Assembly (NCBI GenBank): GCA_013824715.1 | Contig: PNOH01000020.1 | Coordinates: 21,757 to 85,756, forward strand | Length of the DNA: 64,000 nucleotides | Reading direction: 5' to 3' | DNA from: Odoribacter sp. | GTDB lineage: Bacteria > Bacteroidota > Bacteroidia > Bacteroidales > Prolixibacteraceae | Part shown: positions 37,485-47,954 of the stretch, in pieces | Position numbering within the stretch: position 1 is the first letter of the stretch | Layout: each line of letters starts with the position of its first letter | Translations under genes and position numbers: made by a program | Notes under the pieces: model-generated | Database searches by the model: none | Seen by the model: only the letters and a program-made list of their open reading frames with translations | Told to the model about the DNA's origin: nothing

Positions 37485-37579
37485 GTCAATGGTTGTCATT
37501 AATAGTCATTCCGTTGTTTCTTGTCGCTTCAAGGCGACTTAATGACCACCAAATGACAATTAAATGACTTTTTAATGAC
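37485..37579. repeat. Periodic interrupted palindrome: GTCAxT words, hairpin, AATGAC words
   Basis: Three left words GTCAAT (37485), GTCATT (37495) and GTCATT (37505) are spaced 10 bases apart. A central hairpin GTCGC-TTCAAG-GCGAC occupies 37523-37538. Four AATGAC words follow at 37541, 37552, 37563 and 37574, each 11 bases apart. AATGAC is the reverse complement of GTCATT, so the whole block is a large interrupted palindrome with sites spaced by about one DNA turn. It lies between the BASS gene and the glycosyltransferase. Confidence 0.75.
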
Positions 37580-37712
37580 GTAAGGCAAATTTCCGGATAT
37601 CCAATAAATTTAAAAACCATTCCACGTACTGAAATTGATGTTTGATTTTTGGACGCTTTGCCCATTCCCTTCTTCCAAATCAATTATCTTTACCGAACCA
37701 GACAGACTGTTT

Positions 37713-38987
37713 ATGAAGAAGGTATTGATCATCACTTATTATTGGCCGCCATCGGGTGGCGCTGGCGTTCAGCGATGGCTGAAGTTTGCCAAATACCTGC
37801 CCGAATTTGGCTGGCAACCGGTTATCCTGACGGTCGCTCCTGAATATGCCAGCTATCCACAGCGCGACGAAAGCCTCTTGTCCGAAGTTGATCCCAATTG
37901 TCTGGTTTATACCACCAAAAGCTTTGAATTATACAATCTTTATAAACTGGTTTCAGGCAAAAGGGAAGTTCCTTATGGAGGCTTTGCCAACGAATCGAAA
38001 GAAGGTCTTCTTCAGAAAACATCCAAATTTTTACGGGGAAATTTTTTATTGCCCGATCCGCGCAAAGGCTGGAACAAATATGCTTTGAAAAAGGCCGCTG
38101 AACTGATCTGCGAATTTAGTATCGATACCGTAATAACTACCAGTCCGCCACATTCTACACAGTTGATCGGGCTCAAGCTGAAAAAAAAAATCAACATCCG
38201 GTGGATTGCCGACCTACGCGATCCGTGGACCGATATTTACTACTACGATCAGTTCAAACATACTGCCCTGGCTCGTAAAATTGATCAGAATTACGAACGA
38301 AAGGTGGTTGAAAATGCTGATTTGCTAATCACCGTGAGTGAAGATGTGAAACGTATTTTTGCTGAAAAATCCACGTTCCCAATTGCAGATAAAACAGTGG
38401 TCATTCCGAATGGGTTTGATGAGGATGACTTCAGGATAACTAATATTCCTACCGAAACCAGAAAGATAATAACTTACTCCGGAACTATTTCTGAAGCTTA
38501 TGATGTGGAAGGCTTTCTTAAAGCGCTTTCATTGATTGATGCCTCAATGAGATCACAAATCCTGATTCGGTTTGTTGGCAAAGTGCCAGCTTCGGTTGAA
38601 CAGAAGTTCAGCTATTCAGGTATTGAAATTGAATTGACTGGCTATGTTGACCACGCGAAATCCATCGAATACTTGTTTCGCTCCGATTTGCTTTTACTGG
38701 TTATTCCAAAGGTGAAAAACAACCGGGGAATCCTGACCGGCAAATTTTTTGAATACATGGCTTCTCAAAAGCCCATTTTAGCCATTGGCCCAACCGATGG
38801 CGATCTGGCCAAAATCATTCGCGAAACCAGATGTGGCAAGCTCTTCGATTATGAAGATTCGGAAGGAATGTCTGATTTCATTCAGGAAAATCTGACGAAT
38901 CCGATTATAGTCTCAAATCCTGAAATGGTAGCGGAATACTCGAGGAAAGAGTTGACCAGAAAGATTGCCCAAATCCTTCAAGGCTAA
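37713..38987 (+). CDS. Glycosyltransferase, GT-B fold (GT4-like)
   Basis: A 424-residue GT4-like protein. It begins MKKVLIITYYWPPSGGAGVQ, the glycine-rich N-terminal Rossmann loop, has a linker near ITVSEDVKRIF, and the C-terminal nucleotide-sugar domain with GFDEDD, SEAYDVEG and KFFEYMASQKPILA. The longer frame starts at TTG 37635 and is rejected. A box TATCTTTA (37685-37692) resembles a -7 element. It probably adds a sugar to a surface polysaccharide or glycoprotein glycan along with the next gene, 12 bases downstream. Confidence 0.85.
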   Translation: MKKVLIITYYWPPSGGAGVQRWLKFAKYLPEFGWQPVILTVAPEYASYPQRDESLLSEVDPNCLVYTTKSFELYNLYKLVSGKREVPYGGFANESKEGLLQKTSKFLRGNFLLPDPRKGWNKYALKKAAELICEFSIDTVITTSPPHSTQLIGLKLKKKINIRWIADLRDPWTDIYYYDQFKHTALARKIDQNYERKVVENADLLITVSEDVKRIFAEKSTFPIADKTVVIPNGFDEDDFRITNIPTETRKIITYSGTISEAYDVEGFLKALSLIDASMRSQILIRFVGKVPASVEQKFSYSGIEIELTGYVDHAKSIEYLFRSDLLLLVIPKVKNNRGILTGKFFEYMASQKPILAIGPTDGDLAKIIRETRCGKLFDYEDSEGMSDFIQENLTNPIIVSNPEMVAEYSRKELTRKIAQILQG

Positions 38988-38999
38988 AATTTGAATAGC

Positions 39000-41360
<2,361 letters not shown>

Positions 41361-41387
41361 ACTCATTGATAAAATGGGCTTTTAAAG

Positions 41388-41418
41388 TCTCCCCCTTGGG
41401 GGAGATTTAGAGGGGGCT
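41388..41418. repeat. REP-like hairpin TCTCCCCC-TT-GGGGGAGA overlapping the neuB 3' end
   Basis: A perfect 8-bp stem (41388-41395 / 41398-41405) with a two-base loop is followed by TTTAGAGGGGGCT. This motif is a common intergenic repeat in Bacteroidota genomes (from memory). Its right side supplies the last codons and stop of neuB. Confidence 0.75.
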
Positions 41419-42456
41419 TAACATTTCAGGATAAATAATTTCGTTGGCCGGAATTTCAATCAGTGCCTTTTTCCCGACTATCTTATCTTTCTCGGCCCAT
41501 TTATAACCATTGCCCGGACTGAGCATGTGCAAATCGTTTTCATTAATTTGCTCACCAGCGCCAATGTTACGTAATGTAGCGATGGAACGTTCCAGTTTGA
41601 TACGCGTTCCTTCTACTTTTTTGTTGATAAAAACACCATATTCTCCAATGGCATATTCAGTATTCCGGATATCACGCATCATTCGCCAGATTCCTTCCGG
41701 TTCGAGCGAGCCGCGATGATCGGTGCCTTTCATGTTCCGGTCGAGTGTGATGTGCTTTTCGATGATTTCTGCGCCCATTCCTACCGCAACGGCAGGCATC
41801 AGGATTCCGATGGAATGATCGGAATAACCAATCGTAAATTGAGGGTAATTATCTTTCAGAAATTGGATACTCAGTAAATTGATGTTCTGGTATTCTGAAG
41901 GATATTGCGACAAACAATGCAGAATGCTGATACTTGAATGGTATTTGGTAATGATTTCGAGGGCGTCATCCAATTCCTTTTTGCCTGTCATTCCGGTTGA
42001 AAGGATGATCGGGATTTTTGTTTCGGCCATGGCTTCCAATAGCGGAAGGTTAGTCAGGTCGCGCGAAGCCACTTTCAACCGGTCGGGGGTGAACAGGCGT
42101 AACATCGAAATGCAACCTTTGGCACAAAGGGTTTCAACAAAATCAAGCCCTTTCGATTTGGCGTAGCTGAACACTTCAAAATGCTGTTCGTCGTTTAGTT
42201 CCAGAAAAGCCCGGTGTTCGCCGTAGGTTTTGCCAAATGAATTTGGATTATTGTATGGCCGGTGCATTTCTGTAACCGAAAGCTCTTCATTCAAATCGCG
42301 GCGGGTCATTTTGACCGCATTCATGGGCATCAGTTTTTGCCCGAAAAGATGATCAATGACCGGTTCAGAAATTACATCAATCAGCTTTTTGGCAATTTCA
42401 ACTTCGCCATTGTGGTTCTGTCCGATTTCGCCAATGATATAAGTTGATTTTACCAT
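41407..42456 (-). CDS. neuB: N-acetylneuraminate (nonulosonate) synthase
   Basis: A 349-residue NeuB enzyme, which condenses phosphoenolpyruvate with an N-acetylhexosamine derivative to make a sialic-acid-type nine-carbon sugar. The TIM barrel (residues 1-275) has IGEIGQNHNGEVEIAK, STGMTGKKELDDA, LHCLSQYPSEYQNINL and GYSDHSIGI with EKHITLDRNMKGTDH, and a SAF/antifreeze-like domain follows (about 285-349, with LRNIGAGEQINENDLHMLSPG). The C-terminus SPL* is encoded by a REP-like repeat. A NeuC-type epimerase is not in the window, so whether the product is Neu5Ac, legionaminic or KDN-like is open. Confidence 0.9.
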   Translation of the reverse strand: MVKSTYIIGEIGQNHNGEVEIAKKLIDVISEPVIDHLFGQKLMPMNAVKMTRRDLNEELSVTEMHRPYNNPNSFGKTYGEHRAFLELNDEQHFEVFSYAKSKGLDFVETLCAKGCISMLRLFTPDRLKVASRDLTNLPLLEAMAETKIPIILSTGMTGKKELDDALEIITKYHSSISILHCLSQYPSEYQNINLLSIQFLKDNYPQFTIGYSDHSIGILMPAVAVGMGAEIIEKHITLDRNMKGTDHRGSLEPEGIWRMMRDIRNTEYAIGEYGVFINKKVEGTRIKLERSIATLRNIGAGEQINENDLHMLSPGNGYKWAEKDKIVGKKALIEIPANEIIYPEMLSPL

Positions 42457-42463
42457 CTCAAAT

Positions 42464-42505
42464 ATTTACTATTATTCAATTTACAATTTACAATTTGATA
42501 AATCG
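42464..42505. repeat. One-armed heptad-word array just upstream of neuB
   Basis: Six consecutive 7-nt words in strict register from 42464: ATTTACT, ATTATTC, AATTTAC, AATTTAC, AATTTGA, TAAATCG. It lies seven bases upstream of the neuB start codon on the minus strand. Words resemble those of the array at the KdsC-like gene. No complementary arm was found. Confidence 0.65.
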
Positions 42506-42553
42506 CAGACAATTAGCATTTTACCAGATAATAAAAGCCGCATTATATGATTT

Positions 42554-43306
42554 CTATTTTTGATTTCTAAAAATTTCCTTCTTCATCATCACCAAAATTT
42601 CGGGATGGTTGTCGAGCCATAAGATGATTTCAGGAATCGCAAAATTAGGGTTTTCCTTGATGATTGCCGCAAATATTTTCTGCTGAATTTCAAAATCTTC
42701 AGGAGTATCCAGCGTCATCCGTATATCGGTTCTCGAAAACACCAGCGGATTGGCCGGAATGAACTGAACATCGAAAAGTTGAGGGTTGCGGTAAATGAAA
42801 TTGGTGACGTGTTCGTGGTACAACTGTTCGGATGTTAATTGCCGGGCTTTTTCCAGAGCGCTCAGTCGGACAGCTTCAGTCCAGAACCCAAAATGGGTGA
42901 GAATGGAAGGCTTGTTCCCGGCAAGATGAAAGCTCAGGTAATCTGCTTCAGAATTATTAAATTCAGCAATTAAATTTTGCATTCCGGCAAGATCCAGAAA
43001 CGGGTTATCGGCGCAAACCCGGATGATTTTGCTGAAACCAAACTGCCGGGCAGCCTGAATAAAACGCTCCAACACATCGTTTTCAGAACCTCTGAAAACG
43101 GGAACATCATGTTTCGCAGCCAACGCACAGATCCGGTCGTCAGATGGGTTTATTGTGGTTGCCAATACTGCCGGAAGGCCAAGTTTTTTCACTTTTTCGA
43201 GCAGCAAATCCAGAATGGATTTTTCCTGATAAAAAGGAAGGATGACCTTTTCGGGCATACGGGTTGAACCGGACCGGGCTTGAAGGATGATTCCAAATTC
43301 ATTCAT
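42554..43306 (-). CDS. SpsF/NeuA-like cytidylyltransferase-family protein
   Basis: A 250-residue nucleotidyltransferase-fold protein of the SpsF/COG1861 group, beginning MNEFGIILQARSGSTRMPEKV, the CMP-sugar pyrophosphorylase loop (QARxxSTRxPxK). DNPFLD near residue 105 is the metal-binding site. Similar genes activate or hand on nonulosonates. ATG 43306 was chosen because it fits the family start and avoids overlap with hsdS; ATGs at 43321 and 43339 are in frame and possible. Positioned between neuB and the specificity-subunit gene, same strand. Confidence 0.75.
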   Translation of the reverse strand: MNEFGIILQARSGSTRMPEKVILPFYQEKSILDLLLEKVKKLGLPAVLATTINPSDDRICALAAKHDVPVFRGSENDVLERFIQAARQFGFSKIIRVCADNPFLDLAGMQNLIAEFNNSEADYLSFHLAGNKPSILTHFGFWTEAVRLSALEKARQLTSEQLYHEHVTNFIYRNPQLFDVQFIPANPLVFSRTDIRMTLDTPEDFEIQQKIFAAIIKENPNFAIPEIILWLDNHPEILVMMKKEIFRNQK

Positions 43307-43322
43307 GGAAATTTTATTCATT

Positions 43323-44732
43323 TCAATTAATTGCATCATAAATTAACCTATTTATTTCCTCCTTCTTCTCTTTTATTTTTTTATCGAATTCCCGTTGCAT
43401 ATCTGTTTCTGATTTAATTGCATTTACAATCTTCTCTTGCTCTGCTAGTGAGATTTCAGGAATAGGTAATTCCCTCACCTGACTTGGGAAAATATTTGTA
43501 TTGTTGCCCAACCCTTTCTTGTGCGTGTAAACTAAGTATTGAAAAAAATCCGTCCTGAAATAGTAATAAGCAAATATTGGGTTGTAATCTTTCAATCGTA
43601 TTCGCATTGTGAAATCTGCATAAACTGCTTCATTTTCCTCATTGTCAATGATGGCTACTTTTCCGATTGTTCCTTCGCCACTTCTTGCCATTATTATATC
43701 GTTTATAGCAATTCTCTTGTTAGGGGTTGCATCAAAATAAGATTGTGAAACCGTTTTTGCTTCTTCTTCTTCAAAGCACCAATTTTTTATGTCTGCCATT
43801 GAAACATAGTATTGCTCACCGTTTTCATCATAATCTGTTGGTGAAATGCTTTTACCCAGAGTAATGTCTTCTGCAAGGTAATCTTTGATGCGTTTTGAAG
43901 TTTGCGACTTCAAAATGTTAGAAACATATTCACCTGCCTTGTTGTGAAATTTGAAACTAAAACGATTGTCGATATTATTTGAGAAGTCAATGAAAGTAAT
44001 ATTCATCAAATGAATGTTTTTCAGCTCGTCAAATTTTGCAGTGTCCCAGCCAAATTCTTTAGTAAATATTTCATTGATGATTTCTAAATCAGGTTTGATT
44101 TGAGATTTTAGGTTTTTTATTTCAGCTTCTATTGGTGCGATTATATTTACAACTTCATTTTGTTTTTCTACATCAACAATTGGGATTCTTAATTTAAGAA
44201 AGTCCTTTTCCTTGTATGTAGAAATGCCTATGCCTCTATACAAATTGGTATCAAGTATTTCTTTTAATTGTTCATTTCTTAGGATATAAGCCAGAAATTT
44301 TTTGTTCCAACTTTTTTGGGGTTTAAAAATATAGAAGCCATTGGAAAAAACATATTCCGACATATCAGTTTCAAAAAATAATACCGGAGATTTTGCCCCC
44401 TTTAAACTTGAAATCAGAATATGGTTTTGATTTACCGAATATTTTATTCTTCCCGGATGCTCATCTCTTGAAACTACACTGAAACTGATAATTTCATTTG
44501 CCACATCAAAATTTGACCTATTTGTACTAACCCCTTTATAAGTCTTATCATCATCATATTTGCATAAAATGTATTCAGGTTTTAAAATATCTTTCAATTT
44601 AATGCTGCTATCAAAACTATTGAACCCAAAAGGAAACCAGTTTCTTTCATTGATAAATTGATGGAATTTAAAGTCAAATCTCATCTCATCATCTTTTGCA
44701 AAATCATTAAAAGAAGCTTGAAATATTTTCAT
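43323..44732 (-). CDS. Restriction-modification specificity subunit (HsdS-like)
   Basis: A 469-residue type I-like S protein with two target-recognition domains (about residues 25-200 and 245-440), each followed by a helical spacer (VEKQNEVVNIIAPIEAEIKNLKSQI and AEQEKIVNAIKSETDMQREFDKK, quoted in part). S subunits read two half-sites. It begins 46 bases after the nuclease-methylase gene. Its length suits a full two-domain subunit recognising a bipartite site. Confidence 0.85.
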   Translation of the reverse strand: MKIFQASFNDFAKDDEMRFDFKFHQFINERNWFPFGFNSFDSSIKLKDILKPEYILCKYDDDKTYKGVSTNRSNFDVANEIISFSVVSRDEHPGRIKYSVNQNHILISSLKGAKSPVLFFETDMSEYVFSNGFYIFKPQKSWNKKFLAYILRNEQLKEILDTNLYRGIGISTYKEKDFLKLRIPIVDVEKQNEVVNIIAPIEAEIKNLKSQIKPDLEIINEIFTKEFGWDTAKFDELKNIHLMNITFIDFSNNIDNRFSFKFHNKAGEYVSNILKSQTSKRIKDYLAEDITLGKSISPTDYDENGEQYYVSMADIKNWCFEEEEAKTVSQSYFDATPNKRIAINDIIMARSGEGTIGKVAIIDNEENEAVYADFTMRIRLKDYNPIFAYYYFRTDFFQYLVYTHKKGLGNNTNIFPSQVRELPIPEISLAEQEKIVNAIKSETDMQREFDKKIKEKKEEINRLIYDAIN

Positions 44733-44778
44733 AGTTAATTTTCTAATTCCGTTATTTCCTCAGTTTCATTTGTATTAT

Positions 44779-47514
44779 TTAATCCCATTTTACAGTTTGT
44801 CTAAAGTGGTCAAGTATTTTTATTTTTTCTGTTTTACGAAGCAAAACATCCTCGCTTTTCCACGGTGATAAAATACCGGTTGTGAATAAGTCAATCAATT
44901 CTTTTTCCGTTCTTTCGTAGTATTTTTCTATCAATACATTTTCATCATAGTATTTGCTCAAAGTCGCTTTAGATTCTTTCAAATTTCTTTGCGCTGCGGA
45001 ATATTCCGTTTTCAATTTCTCTAACTTCTTTTCTTCCTTTTCCAATTCTTTGTCAGCTTTATCGGTATTATTCCCATTGCCGTTTTGGGCAGTTACTTTT
45101 TTCTGTTTTGTTGTTACAGTTTTTTCTATTTCTTCAATACCCAGTCTTAATTCAGCGACAGTTTCAGCGAAATAATTTTGCACTTTATAAGTGTCAAGCA
45201 TCAGCGGTGCTACTTCAATATCAAATAAATCGTTTGGCCTGGGTGCAGGTATAGTAGCTTTGGATCTCTTGTAACCGACATTTTCAGCCTCGCCCATAAA
45301 TATATTGTAGTCAATTTCTTTACTCACCTCACCAAATACCCACCATGTATTGCAATGTCCGAATAAATCAATCGTGTCTTTATCTATACTGCTTACTTCA
45401 ACAATTTCTGCTTTGTATTTTTCTAAAAGTTCTTTTACCGGAAGTACTGCATCTTTGGGTTCGAAATAATCTTTGAGGAAGTAGTGAATGTTTTTAAGTG
45501 CGTCCTTGTCACTATCGCTTTTAATAGTAGGATATTTCTCCTTTTTCTCTCCTTTCAGATAGACTGAAATGTAGTTTGCCACTCTTGTGTTTAGCTTACT
45601 CCATTCACTTTGAAATTTATCCCAGTGTGTATTCCATTCAACTACTTCACTTTCTGTTTTCTTTTGGGCAAACAACAAACTCGTTTTTGTAGATGTGAAA
45701 GGTTCAAATGTTACCTGTGGTAAACTAACCACTGCTTTTATCTTGAAATATTTGAACAGGAAAAGCCTGATATATTTATTTTCTGTAGTATCGAATACAC
45801 TTTCAGGTAATACTATTCCCATTCTGCCATTTTCTTTCAGCAACTGGTAGTAGCGTTCGATGAAAAGATTTTCGGAATTTTTCTTTTTATGAAAGAGGAA
45901 GGTTCGTTCTACTTTCTGTTTTGTTACCGTATCTAAATCAACACTGAATGGCGGATTACTTATTACAACATCAAACTGTCCGTTGGTGTGCTTGTTCCCA
46001 TAAACTACTTCCTGCTCTTGAAGTACCAAAACATTGGTTCCTCCTGAACTTTTAGCGTAGAAAGTAAAAGGCAGCAAACCATCCTGAACGAATAAATTAG
46101 CAGAACCATCACCATGCAAAATCATATTCACTTTGGCTGCTGTACCTAAATCAAAATTGCTGTCAGCCCCGTATAAGAAAGTCCTTGCCCAGTTATTCTC
46201 GTGGACAGGAGGAAAATAAGTCTGAAACCATCTTTGTACTTCGCTACTTGATGCAACTTCCTCATTTCGTTTGTGTTTTAATTCTTTTGTGACGGCCTTC
46301 ATTGCTTCAATCAGGAAAGTGCCACTGCCACAAGAAGGATCAATGATGTATGGCAAATCTTGTTTTTCATTTAAACGATAAATAGCCAGATTGTCTAATT
46401 CCATGGCATAGAGAATGAAACGAACTACATTTATTGGTGTAAAAAATTGCCCTTTGGTTTGTTTAAACCCATCACGGGTAATATTCTCAAAGAAATCTCC
46501 TAAAATGTCCGTTCCATCAACTTGGTTTCTACCGTCAATCAATGAAATGTCTTCTAATTCCTGAACAGTGTAAATAAGTTTAGATAGAGGGAATTTTTCT
46601 TCATTAATTACATAGGTCTTAGCCAATTTCACAGGATCTGTCAAGTTCAATTTCTTCTCTAAAGCCCTGCGATATAGGGCGTTTATTCTCTCAAATACTT
46701 TTTCCGGCTTTTCTATTTCTGTATTTCCTTTACCATCATCAAACCCCTTGACTTGAAATTCATATTCCTGTCCTTTTTTCTTTTCATCTTCATCCTGAAT
46801 TTTGGCAAGAATAATATTGACCAGCGAATTGAAAACTTCAGTATCTGTTGTACCACCACCCCCCCAAAGAACATTGTGCAAATTTCTGCTTAGGCTTATG
46901 ACTTCGTCGTGTGTAAAGTTTGTTCTTAAACCGCGCTTCTTATCACCTTTTATAAAAAGTGGTTTTCTTGGTTTTCCATATCCAGCCGAAAGTTCATTTG
47001 ATATCGAAGGCCTGCCTGCCAAATCCCAATTTTCAAACTCCTTGTTTTGTAAGTAATCAACAATTATAGCTTGATCTAACAATTCACCTCCTTTGAAATC
47101 CAAAGTATAATAAACAAGGTATTTGCTATCAGCTTGCATTTTAGCCAACTTGAAAAGTTGCCCTTCGATAAACTCTTTATCAGCTTCCCATTTGTCAGGT
47201 GCCTTGACTTCAACAAAAAAGAAAACTTCACCTTTGCTATCTCTTACCAAAATATCAACTCTAGCTTTCTTTAACGATGGCCTACCAATTTCATACTCTA
47301 CCTCAATATCAATTAAATCAGGACTATAATCCAACTCATTTACTAAATGATTCACAAGGAAGGCTCTGACAATCTCCTCATCTCCTGTAATAACCTTTAT
47401 TCCTCTCGGATTATTGATTTTATTATAGGTAATGGTTTTCTTGTCAAGGTCGATATCAACAACCTTGTCCTTTGCTTTCTTAAGTGTTTGAATTACTTTT
47501 TCTTTCCAGGTCAT
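44779..47514 (-). CDS. Fused restriction nuclease-methyltransferase (BcgI-like RM polypeptide)
   Basis: A 911-residue protein with an N-terminal PD-(D/E)XK-type HSDR_N nuclease domain (about residues 35-160; D87, E102-V-K104 in ARVDILV...FFFVEVKAP), an N6-adenine methyltransferase domain (about 340-690; DPSCGSGTFL at 392-401 and SNPPF at 519-523) and a long helical C-terminus with a coiled coil (about 790-860). There is no helicase/translocase, so it cannot be a standard type I R subunit; R and M in one chain with a separate S protein is the layout of type IIB BcgI-like enzymes. It starts inside the controller's stop (ATGA overlap). A run of seven C on the plus strand (46859-46865) lies in the linker coding region. 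Confidence 0.85.
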   Translation of the reverse strand: MTWKEKVIQTLKKAKDKVVDIDLDKKTITYNKINNPRGIKVITGDEEIVRAFLVNHLVNELDYSPDLIDIEVEYEIGRPSLKKARVDILVRDSKGEVFFFVEVKAPDKWEADKEFIEGQLFKLAKMQADSKYLVYYTLDFKGGELLDQAIIVDYLQNKEFENWDLAGRPSISNELSAGYGKPRKPLFIKGDKKRGLRTNFTHDEVISLSRNLHNVLWGGGGTTDTEVFNSLVNIILAKIQDEDEKKKGQEYEFQVKGFDDGKGNTEIEKPEKVFERINALYRRALEKKLNLTDPVKLAKTYVINEEKFPLSKLIYTVQELEDISLIDGRNQVDGTDILGDFFENITRDGFKQTKGQFFTPINVVRFILYAMELDNLAIYRLNEKQDLPYIIDPSCGSGTFLIEAMKAVTKELKHKRNEEVASSSEVQRWFQTYFPPVHENNWARTFLYGADSNFDLGTAAKVNMILHGDGSANLFVQDGLLPFTFYAKSSGGTNVLVLQEQEVVYGNKHTNGQFDVVISNPPFSVDLDTVTKQKVERTFLFHKKKNSENLFIERYYQLLKENGRMGIVLPESVFDTTENKYIRLFLFKYFKIKAVVSLPQVTFEPFTSTKTSLLFAQKKTESEVVEWNTHWDKFQSEWSKLNTRVANYISVYLKGEKKEKYPTIKSDSDKDALKNIHYFLKDYFEPKDAVLPVKELLEKYKAEIVEVSSIDKDTIDLFGHCNTWWVFGEVSKEIDYNIFMGEAENVGYKRSKATIPAPRPNDLFDIEVAPLMLDTYKVQNYFAETVAELRLGIEEIEKTVTTKQKKVTAQNGNGNNTDKADKELEKEEKKLEKLKTEYSAAQRNLKESKATLSKYYDENVLIEKYYERTEKELIDLFTTGILSPWKSEDVLLRKTEKIKILDHFRQTVKWD

Positions 47515-47819
47515 TTCTTATTTTCTTTTAAATATTTTATTCTTTCCTCTGCAACTTTCAACGCTTTTTCTCCAAGATACTCATCTTTAATTTCATACAT
47601 TATTTTGTCAGTAAGGAATAATACCAAAAGTTCGTCAGTATTGTATTTGTATATATCAGCAAGTTTTAAAACCACATCTTTAGTTAGCTTTCGTTCTCCG
47701 CGTTCCATTTTGCTTAAAATGGCTACATCAATGTCAAGCAGTACCGCAACCCTTCGCAATGGCAGTTCTTGACTTTCTCTTAACTGTCTTAATTTTTGGC
47801 CTAATGTTTCTGTTGACAT
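47511..47819 (-). CDS. XRE-family controller-type regulator
   Basis: A 102-residue protein with an N-terminal XRE helix-turn-helix (residues about 5-60; LGQKLRQLRESQELPLRRVAV, ILSKMERGERKL) and a C-terminal helix. It precedes the RM gene with a 4-base overlap (47511-47514). Small XRE proteins before restriction genes often time their expression (C proteins). The frame is open from TTG 47834, but ATG 47819 gives a normal C-protein length; the leader repeats the same TCAACAGAAAC. Binding to the palindrome at 47828-47844 is inferred. Confidence 0.8.
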   Translation of the reverse strand: MSTETLGQKLRQLRESQELPLRRVAVLLDIDVAILSKMERGERKLTKDVVLKLADIYKYNTDELLVLFLTDKIMYEIKDEYLGEKALKVAEERIKYLKENKK

Positions 47820-47827
47820 AGTTTCTG

Positions 47828-47844
47828 TTGACAATTTATGTCAA
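47828..47844. promoter_or_regulatory. Putative operator palindrome TTGACAATTTATGTCAA
   Basis: Perfect 6-bp arms TTGACA and TGTCAA separated by ATTTA lie between the -7 box and the start of the XRE gene (minus strand), where a bound dimer would block transcription. Two near-identical words (TCAACAGAAAC) follow towards the start codon. Confidence 0.6.
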
Positions 47845-47872
47845 AACTATAAATTATATATTTAGCTTCCAA
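47842..47872 (-). promoter_or_regulatory. Promoter of the restriction-modification operon
   Basis: Read on the minus strand, a TTG -33-like box (47872-47870) is followed 20 bases later by TAGTTTTG (47849-47842), a perfect TAnnTTTG -7 box. The XRE start codon is 22 bases downstream and the palindrome overlaps the box by three bases. Confidence 0.6.
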
Positions 47873-47954
47873 CTTTTATGGGAAAATAAATGATCGAAAA
47901 CCAGAGTGATTTTTCCTGCTGCAAAAGCCAGCAGTCCGGCAGGCAGTCAAACAT

